From positions 7,325 through 71,324 of the forward strand of contig DF237186.1 in NCBI GenBank assembly GCA_000708835.1: a stretch of DNA of 64,000 nucleotides. Direction: 5' to 3'. The stretch is from Klebsormidium nitens. Taxonomy: Eukaryota > Streptophyta > Klebsormidiophyceae > Klebsormidiales > Klebsormidiaceae. The notes under the pieces were generated by a model, which did no database searches, had not been told where the DNA came from, and saw nothing but the letters and a program-made list of their open reading frames with translations. Shown one piece after another: positions 55,483 to 64,000 of the stretch. Numbering within the stretch: the first letter of the stretch is position 1; every line of letters begins with the position of its first letter. The position numbers and the translations under genes were made by a program.

Positions 55483-58021
55483 GAGGACCTGTAAATCTGC
55501 TTTCAAAGAGTAACATAGTGGCCGGGCATTTGAAGCGATGTTGTGATGAGGAGGAATGGGACGGCAGTCAATGTGCAGGGACGCTGCTGCCTTCCTGCAT
55601 TTGGCGGTCATAGAGGGCCTCCACTGTATGGTTCATAGGGTTCCGGGTAGGAGGGGACTGCTGCTCCGGAGGTGTCAGAAGCTGGCTGCGGGGACGCTTC
55701 TGCATGGAGCTGAAGTGAGTTGCACTAAGTGGTGACTGGAGCAGCATCTGGACTTTCCACCTGTTTGAGCAATATTTGCAAGGAATCGAAGTCATCCAGC
55801 AGGAAAAGTAGGGACTGGGATCGGTTGTGTAGGTTGTTCATAAGCTGCGAAACTGTCCGTCCATTGTGCACAATGTTTCCGATCATGGTTGCTGGCAGGC
55901 CGAGTTGCATGGAAACCCGTTCTCGCAGCCTGCTTCGACATTTGCTTGCTTCTGTGGTCCCGATTGGTGGGACACCATATGATGCAACTTTCAGTTTTTG
56001 CTTCCAATTGCATCGAGCACATTGCCTCCCTGGATTGCAAACTCTTTGGATGGTGTTTTGATTGTTGTTTCAGATTAGGGTTCGGGGTGGGATGGTTGCA
56101 TTGCGCTCTTTCTTCGTGCGAATTAAAATGGTTCTGAAGCTTCTCAGTAATCTCAGACAACTGGATCTTGTGCAAGTGGTTCCCTGCTTGTACTGGAGCG
56201 TTCTTTTGTGTTCTTGTGCTGAATACTGATCAAAGCACAGGACAGAATCACCTACTGGTTGCGCCTATTACCCTTTTCCTTTCCAGTTTGGAAACTGGAA
56301 CACTGGCTGGTAATGAGTCAAACCTATTCATCTGTGGCTGCCAGAGAATCCTCTCTGCAACATCCAGATTTGTTGCCTCTTTTGCACGTACAAAAGCATT
56401 CAGCTTGCTGCAGGCGCGCATTTGCAACAGCAGTTTCGTGGCTAACTGTTGTAATCCTCTTGATTTCTGTGCCTGGTATTCTAGGTTCTGATTAATGGGG
56501 TCCACTTAAATTTTGGATCAATGAGGAGAACGCCAATTTCTTGTTTTATGTGAGATTCTGATCAAGCTTTCTTTCCTATTCTGGTTTTTTCTGATAGGTT
56601 TTTTCCTTTTCTTACCAACTCTTTTGAATCTGTAATCAAGCTGGTACACCTTGTTCGGGTTTTTTGCTCTTACCTTGTGATCTGGATCTCTATTGCTATA
56701 GAGGCAGGCCATATGGAAAAAGTGAATGCCGAGGAGGCGCCATGATACTGTCACGAAGCCTTCTGGTGAAGCTGTCTGCTGCCTACAAAATGCTTTAGTG
56801 TTTGCGTTTGACTAGCACATGTTGTGGCCTCCAAGCAAGTGCGTCCTCCTCTCTACCAGTTCTATGTTCCTCAAAAAGTGTCTTCTTGAGGTCCTTTTCA
56901 AGCTTGCCGTTGTAGAGCCTTGGATGCAACACCTGTTGAAGGAGTTTCTGGTAAAGGTGGATTCTTGTTGGTGGAAGCTTTGATGCATCAAGCTTAATTC
57001 GTTTGACCACCATGCACCGTCAATTGATGCGCGGACGTGAGAACGTGCATTGACAGGGCTGTCAACTTCTTGCCGAACGTTGCTCATGCAGACCATTATG
57101 TGAACAGTTGTAAAGTACAAATCTCAGCTACTGCATTATCAATTGTCAATACACCCGGCCAAGATGAACAACATTCGAACCATGCCACAAGCCTTTAGCC
57201 AATGAATTGTGGCAGCATCATGAGCATCTTTCGTCCGGCAGTCGCTTGCCTTCCTTTCCCCTAGGGCTATACGCACATACATGGTCATCTACGGGTACAA
57301 CCAAGCTCAGTGCTCATGTGCCAACCAACAAAAATGATAAGCAAATTCGCCCGCACGTACTAGCTGGTTAACGCTATCCCCTGTTCGGTACTAGTTTGCA
57401 AGACACATGTAATCGTGTGCGCGCTAGTGCATGCACATGCGGTGCCCGCAATTTCAGAACCGTCCGGGTGCATCAACTGCATGCATGGACTGCGGACGCT
57501 GCACACGTATCATGCACATGATGGTCAATATAAATTCGGAAGCCGTGCATTGGAGCTCGATGATGAAAGTACGAATATCTTAAGGCATGCAGGCCGCCAT
57601 TCAATCGCTTGACTTGCTGTTCGCTGCAAGTTGATTATTTGTGATCCTGGCTTTTCACCTCGCTGGGCATGCGGACCTAAATGTGGGTGACTCAAATTAG
57701 TACGAGGTTGACGTGGCTCCAAACATTGGGTGCTATTGTGGGGTACATCTACTCTACAAGGTCGTGCATCCTTCAATGATGTGCCGAGCTAGCAAAAATG
57801 TAAAAGTGGCGGCACAGTATCTTTTGTGATAGTAGTTGCAAAGACTCACTGAGACGGCCTTGATCAAGCACATGTGACAGGCCATTGCGGTGACATCTTT
57901 ACAGGTTTGCACGCTGACAAGGTATATGTCTACCAACCAAGATCCGCTCAGATCTGGGTCCAGCCAATACTGCTAAGAGGCCAAGTATGTAGTCAAGCAC
58001 AGGAGATACCATATTGCTGTC
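55483..58021. other. Convergent intergenic region, thioredoxin m / DCN1-like
   Basis: This contains both 3' UTRs. Minus-strand frames at 55568-55910 (for example LHNRSQSLLFLLDDFDSLQ) and 56795-57013 look somewhat protein-like, but I could not link them into a gene or a family. Around 57.2-57.6 kb CATGCA-type motifs are frequent. Confidence 0.4.
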
Positions 58022-61000
58022 CTAGATCCCAATCGCTTGCACGTGCCCTGTCCCCTTCAACCAGTCAACGAACTCGTCTAGGAGGTACGGCCAGGCCCCT
58101 TCCGAATCATAATTTGACAACGACGGATCTATTGACTGCAGAAAAACACACAGGCTTGAAACATCCGAGGCGTACACTCCTAAGGCTACCAAGAGCATTC
58201 CAATTCTGATAGCAAGACATCGAGTCAAGCAATGGCGGAAGCTGCCAACGTGCCTCACAGACGGCCCAAACGAACGATTGATGATCGGAAGAAGTGAGCC
58301 GAGCTCGCTTCAGCCTAACTACTTGGGCTGCCAGTTGGTTACATTACGTCAAAAGAATGGCCATAAAGTCGGAAGAAGGGGAATAGATCGTCTCACCTTC
58401 GCAAATTCAAATACTTGCGACCACGTGTCCTTCGAGATAGCCTTGTTATGCTTTTTCTGTATTGCATAAGAAGCACCAAGTCAGACGATAAAAGAGGCAA
58501 CAAGAGTATACAAGACAAAGAGTACCACTTCACGCAAAGAGCATCGAGTCTGACGCCTTTCCGGGAACGTACGTTTCAGGTGGACACACAGGCGCTTTAT
58601 CCATCGTCCCTAACCTCAAGACCTGTCGCCTACGCCCCCAATGCGGGCTCTCCAAGTCGAGCAGAGAACCAGAATGAGAGTGAAGAGAAACGAAAAGTGC
58701 GCTTGCAAACGTCAAAGATCCAGCCAAACCAGATAAAAGGTTCTCAGCAACGTGAACCGACATGGTCGAGGCTACAGCTCAGTCCCTCGTGATCCGTCAC
58801 GGTTTGGGTGCAAGGATGTCCGACAAGGGATACTAGTTTCTGAAGGCGACCCGGAAGAAGGAGCCTCCTGAGCCCACTCCCGGGTCCTTGCTGAGTTATC
58901 GCCCACCTTATGCGTACACTTGGTTGAATTCTCGACAGGCACGGAAGAGAGTCGGAGTTTGAACAAAGCTGAACCAAACGCGCAAAAGGCAACTAGGGGC
59001 GGGGTGCGAACCTGGAGAAAGGAGCACCAGGGGTCTACCAGCGGCCACGGTTTTTGCGCGTACAGCAGCTTCCACATGCCCAGCGCCGTTTCGAGTGCCA
59101 ACGACTTCTGACCCTGAAGAACACAGAAAGTTGGAACTTGACGTTTGTCTCTTGCCGGACTGTGCAGGTCTCCAGCCTCTTATGTCTAACTAAGCGCATA
59201 CATGGGCAATCTGATCCCAGCTGAAACCGTGCCAAGTATGTGTCCCCGAAACCAAGCGATTGATTGGAGCCATGCTGACGGTCCAGAGGATGCAGAAGAG
59301 CTTCCGCCCTTTTTGCTCGACGCCAAACCTTTGAGCAAAGCTTGGCCTGCCAGATCATGGGCGTCGAGACAAAACGGCAGGCCTCGTCCGCAGCGATATA
59401 CTGCTGCTAAGAGGGTGCGTACGCGGAAACGTTCGGCAGAAGCTTTGACGGTTTATTTATACGTCACTAGATTGAAGCGTCTGTTCATGGGCAGTGTGCG
59501 TTTGATTCATGCGACACTGAAGAGGGAAAGGAAGTGGAAGTGGTGTGTGCGTGGACTCTCACCTTTTCTTTCGCCCAGTCGAAGGTGAACATGTAAATTT
59601 CCCGGAATTTATCTGCAGGCATGACAAAACTCAGATGCCGAGCAGAGAAACAGTGTCACAAGCATCCTGACCTGGCAAGCTGAGTTTTAAAGAACCCAGC
59701 CTCGGAGTCAATTGAGCTGTAGTTTACGACCTTCGAACCCCAATTTCGTTGCTAAGAGTGATCTTTCCTACTCCAACAAGATCTCGGTGTAGTATGGCAC
59801 CGGCGGACTTTGTCCTGGAGTTTCCGAAGCCACGGCGCAGACTTACTGTCGTCTTTCATCTCGGCTCGCAAGGAGGGCAGCAGTTGCCTGAGCTTGCTGA
59901 TCGAGTCGACCCTGCAAGCAATTGCCAAGAAACAACGAATGCAATAAGCGAGAATCTTGATCAGGAACAAAGTTCCCAGATTGGGCTCCAAGTAGACACC
60001 CGCTAAAAGTCTTGCAAAGATGGTTGATCACGCGACCAGCTTTTGGGAATTGCTTGAGAGGGCTAGGACGGGGAGAGACCGCAAAAGTGTGAACTGCGAA
60101 GAAATAAAAACTTGCGACATTGCCCCAAACTTGCGACATGTCACGCCATCTCGTCGGAAATTGCTGACGCCTTTGCCTTCCACCTCCCTTTTGATCATAA
60201 ACTCCACTTCATCAAACTTCCAGAGAATCGACGAGTCATCTCTCAATTCCTTGGGAGTCGGAAGACCAAGACAAGGCATGCTGACACATTCTGATAAGGC
60301 TCCGGAAGGGACTGCTGCATTAGCTTGCATTGCAGAGGCTCACCCTATGCTTTTCAGACCAGAAATGAACTCGTCTCTGGAAAACTCGCACATCGTCGCT
60401 GCTCCCATGTGCCAGGCAATCACAAGCTGCACATCAAACAGAGCGCCTTTGAATCATTCCGACGATTCGGGGGTTCGTCATACCCCACAGTTTATCAACC
60501 CCACGCCCTAAGCGGATGCCGCAAATGAAACCGACAGTGTGTTTGGATTTTCCATTGCCAACCATGGAACCAAGAATTGCAGATGCAGGAAGGTACCAGG
60601 ATGACACGGCCAACTCTATGAAGGCACTTTCAAACATTTACTGTCCTCCCAAAATGCTAAGAGCACGTACTACGATCATCTCCATGTTAATTCACGGTAC
60701 ACCAGAACTTAGTCGTCCTTAGATTCCTTAAATCAAGCTAAGCACTTAAGCAGACCACTGAGCAGAAAGAGAAGCACCGAAGGCCCTCCTTACCATGACC
60801 ACATCCCCCGGATCCACTTGCAAGTCGTCACAGAACTGCGAGACGCCCTCAACGCTGATCTGATCGGCGTGCGGGTCTTTGTACCGGCTGTAGAGCGCTT
60901 CGAGCTGCCTCTGGTCTGTTCGAACTTGAGGGGAGGAGGGGTGTGGCTGGTTGTAGTAAAACTCAAATGCGGCTTCCACGTTCCAGTCAGCAGCCTTCAG

Positions 61001-61868
61001 AGCCGCAACGGACGCCTTCTCCCTGAAAGATCCAAGAGGTCAGGACCACTAACAAAGGATCAGAGTTGTTGAGCGACAATGAAAATGGCTCGTGATATCA
61101 GGCACAAGACACCTCTCCATCAATCATCAACGAGCAGTACACACAGTTTAAAAGAGATCAAGACCGATTGCAAGGCGTTTAGCTTCTTCCTGGCATCTCA
61201 AGTTTGCGGTTGAGCTAACTTACGTGGCATCGGCGATTGCGCAGAACTGGCGCACCTTCTCTTTCTGGGCCTTGTTGAGCTTATTCTGCAATGAAAGGAT
61301 AGTCACTGTGCAAAATGCATGCTCTACTGATCCAAGTCACAAAGATACTGAAGTACAAGCTGTGCATCAGCCAATGCGTGTATGCTTCCTGATGCCAAAT
61401 CCTGTACGACGCGCTTTGACCTCAATCTTTTTGCCAGGCTTCTGCACTCAGGGTGCATAAACGGTTTTCGACATTGCGAATTTTATGAGGACAGAGGAAG
61501 GTGGCGGATATTTGCATTCCTGTTCTTCAAGAAGCACATGAACCACAGCCACAGAACAAGTGCACAAGATAACGCCACTGAAACCAGATGCCCTGGAGAA
61601 GTTACTGATGGAAGTGGACAAGCAGCTGAAATGCTAGAGATTACGCAAAACTTATGTAAGTGCCACTTGGAATCTCATCTGCCGCGATACGGCCATTAGA
61701 CAAGCCCGAAGTTTGTTCAGAACCGTTCCTGAAGATATAGATACAATGAGAATGACAAGCACGGTCAATTCTTTTGACAAAGGGCAGTGTTCCCCCTTGT
61801 CTGACCTAGAGCGTTCTTTGAAAACTGTTTCGAAAACACCAATTTGCTTGGATAAACAGACTCACCAT
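58022..61868 (-). CDS. DCN1-like cullin neddylation factor (UBA plus PONY domain)
   Basis: It acts as a scaffold E3 that promotes NEDD8 transfer to cullins. Minus-strand exons: 61868-61866 (ATG alone, then GTGAGT), 61285-61224, 61022-60794, 60426-60344, 59911-59847, 59612-59563, 59113-59012, 58456-58397 and 58135-58022; 255 codons plus stop, all in frame. A UBA-like N-terminus ([20 protein letters not shown]) is followed by the PONY domain: [75 protein letters not shown] and [15 protein letters not shown]. Length and motif order match plant DCN1-like proteins. The lone-ATG first exon is inferred from splice consensus. Confidence 0.9.
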
Positions 61869-62782
61869 CTTCAAAACAGACTATATCCCGCCGAAGACGC
61901 AGCCCTTCCTGTAGAAATCAGACCTTGGTCTAAGAATCACCACCACCTTCAGCAATAAACTGGCGGCGATAACCCGGGTCAACCCCTCAAGCTCAGCTCA
62001 CTAGCCTAAACTCTACACAGTTTGCAGGAAACCGCCAACAGCCTTCTCACAATGTTTCATCCAATGATTCGTCTTTGCCAGGACGTGTGCATCTCTGCAT
62101 TTCCGGTCTCTGGACGAAGCAGCTTGATACCAGCACAGAAGGGCACAAGTGAGGAACACAGAGGCAATGCGGTCTTGCGAACCGTGTTGCATCATTGACA
62201 TATGAATTTGAAGCTCGTGAAGTTGTGAGCAGCAGCAAAACAGATCAGCTAGGCAGCGAGCTGAGATCAATGGCTTCCAAGAGGTCGGTTAATCGTAAAC
62301 CGGAAACCTTTGACCACAATGTCGATGAGGCCCCGGTCGGTTTCCAAAATATCATCATATGATCCACGAGACGATGTTCATAACTTCCAAATTTGAAAAG
62401 AAGTCACGACATTCTACCTAGATTAGATGTATTTACTCCGTCCTATCTTTTAAACCGGCATCACGCAAATCGCCATAAGCAACGCATAAATTCCGGGGAG
62501 TTCATCTTATATAGCCATGGGTAAATTCCCCCTGTAGCCGGTCAGCAGTTACACCAGGTTCACCGGTTAACCGTACCCCAGGTTCCTGCAATTGGATGAG
62601 CTGGCTTCAAGTTCAACTTCAAGTTCCTGCCAAAATTCGTGGCAGCACCTTGGCAGCGCGACAGGGGTTCGCCACCTGGGTCACAGGGTGGACCAGCTGA
62701 GCAGGATTCCGAGCTTTCTCTCTGCCACTGCTTGACATTCTTCTTCCTTGGCTTTGGACGACCCTTCCAATAATTAGCAGGC
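61869..62782. promoter_or_regulatory. Divergent promoter region, DCN1-like / RMR-like
   Basis: About 0.9 kb between divergent starts. A possible TATATAG lies at 62510, about 270 bp before the RMR-like ATG. No coding signal is recognised. Confidence 0.45.
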
Positions 62783-63221
62783 ATGGAGGAGGGGAACATC
62801 AACGAGGGCCTGCTAGGCCCCACGCAGCGGCTGGCCCGTGACATCGGGCTCAGGGGCGTTCTGAAACTCTGGGCGCTCGGGTCCCTGCTTGGTTTGGCAG
62901 TAACCCTCGCGTACCTAACCCAGCCCGCAGAGAGCACAGTCTATATAGCCACTGCAGAGAATGCAACTTTCTCTTTTGCTGACGCAGACGCAGCGTTTGG
63001 GGGGCTGATTCCGCCGAACGGCTTGAGGGGGGTGCTGCGCAGGAGCTCCCCCCTGGATGGGTGTGGGGCGATGGATATTTCGGCCGCTCCAGGGGAGGTG
63101 GAATTTGCACTGATTGAGAGAGGGCAGTGCACATTTGATGAGAAGGTCAGGAATGCGCAGAATGCCGGGTTTGCGGCTGCCATCATATTCAACAACGAGC
63201 CGGGGCGGGAGCTCATAACCA
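62783..63221 (+). CDS. PA-domain membrane protein, RMR-like, first exon (partial gene)
   Basis: The exon encodes 146 residues plus one base, ending at A|GTAAGT, and the gene continues beyond the window. A hydrophobic segment lies at about residues 25-45 (VLKLWALGSLLGLAVTLAYL), a signal anchor or long signal peptide. A protease-associated domain follows: PLDGCGAMDI, FALIERGQCTFDEKVRNAQN and GFAAAIIFNNE. This pattern is closest to the PA domain of RMR vacuolar sorting receptors (PA-TM-RING); signal peptide peptidase-like proteases and other PA-RING ligases have similar domains, and the RING or catalytic part is not in view. Confidence 0.7.
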
Positions 63222-64000
63222 GTAAGTACACCAAGTTTGTCACAAGCTAAAGTTGTGGTTGAGTGGAATCAACAGGGAACCATGAAGGCAGAAAGTGTGT
63301 TTGTTGCGCCCTGAAAAGCACGCCTAGTTTGCAGAAAGTTGTGCTTCACCAACTGCATAAGAAAGTCTGGGGTTCGAGAAGGGCTGCAGTATGTCCGATT
63401 TCACGTTGTGCAGGCCGGTTCAAAATCTGAAGTGTCGTTCGGAGCTCATGAAGGAATGCTTTGAAACCATTTTTCATGACAGGTCTCCGGGAGCCTTTAT
63501 ACGTTGCTACCTATATGGTTAGTTGGCTGTGGAACTTTCCCCAATGGCTCCCTAGTTGCATGAGTAGGGTTTGCATCCGTTCATCCCTAAATTGTAGCGG
63601 CATTCTCCAGCCTAAGGGGAAAACCTCTGAATCAGGAAGTTTTTGGCCGGCAAAGTAACGTTGAAAATGGGAGGCTCAAGGTTGCAAAGGGATGGGCTTG
63701 CAATGCCGCCTGGGTCCAAGCTACATGTGTCCGGATTCTTTGGTTTCCCAAGACGATTTGTGTGTTGCTAGCAAGTTCCTACTTTTATTTCTACCTCTTT
63801 CTCTTCTATTTCTACTTCTTCTTCCATTTACTTCCATAGTATTATCTTGCGTGTGGGGCATATGGGGGGCTGCTGGCAATGTTGTTGGCCAACTTTCGAT
63901 GCCCTGTTGAGTTGACCAAAGGAGTGCCGACATTCCAAAGAAGGAATGGATTGAGGGTGAGGATAGGCCCCATATGGTCTTGAATACTTCTGCCTACCCT
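63222..64000 (+). other. First intron of the RMR-like gene, to window end
   Basis: I find no acceptor followed by recognisable continuation of the PA domain. A CT-rich tract lies at 63780-63835. The next exon may be outside the window. Confidence 0.4.

Noticed and set aside
55568-57013. Several minus-strand frames as exons of another gene
   Set aside because: I could not find consistent splice phases or a recognisable family; left as an unassigned interval.

Overview
This 64 kb window is nuclear DNA of a photosynthetic eukaryote. The genes have many GT-AG introns, plastid and mitochondrial targeting is present, and the gene set includes a single-chain plant-type glutamate synthase and a plastid m-type thioredoxin. 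Coding exons are GC-rich and introns are short to medium. A Volvox-Kangaroo-like retroelement and MYND paralogues suggest a green alga; a streptophyte alga of the Klebsormidium type is my best guess (inference only).

Layout. Positions 1-7.0 kb hold a DIRS-order retroelement. Its 199-bp direct repeats lie at 126-324 and 6764-6962. A broken gag-like region and RT-RNase H polyprotein lie on the minus strand, and the tyrosine recombinase is inverted on the plus strand. Its right end is about 0.7 kb from the start of a 29-exon NADH-glutamate synthase gene (7673-28865, 2,279 codons plus stop, frame kept across every junction). Then follow: ribosomal protein eS28 (minus), Rieske iron-sulfur protein (plus), two tandem ARM-like/MYND-finger paralogues (minus), COX16 (minus), a plastid-targeted ChuX/HutX-like protein (plus), TFIIH subunit TFB4/GTF2H3 (minus), thioredoxin m (plus), a DCN1-like cullin-neddylation factor (minus) and the first exon of a PA-domain RMR-like membrane protein (plus, running off the window). 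Several of these genes have exons too short to appear as long reading frames; I assembled them by joining exons with conserved family motifs and compatible splice phases.

Organisation. Four divergent head-to-head pairs share intergenic starts of about 0.45-0.9 kb: eS28/Rieske, COX16/HutX-like, TFB4/TRXm and DCN1-like/RMR-like. The retained functions are housekeeping: nitrogen assimilation, respiratory complex III and IV, translation, TFIIH and neddylation.

Most unusual signal. In about ten glutamate-synthase introns the first 30-80 bp of the next exon, with its preceding AG, is present again one to three times upstream of the true exon. The steps cluster at about 136-154 bp. In the two best-preserved cases most differences fall at third codon positions. 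I know of no described system that matches this; it could be a mononucleosome-length tandem-duplication process acting on intron 3' ends. A probable U12-type intron in TFB4 is a second notable feature.
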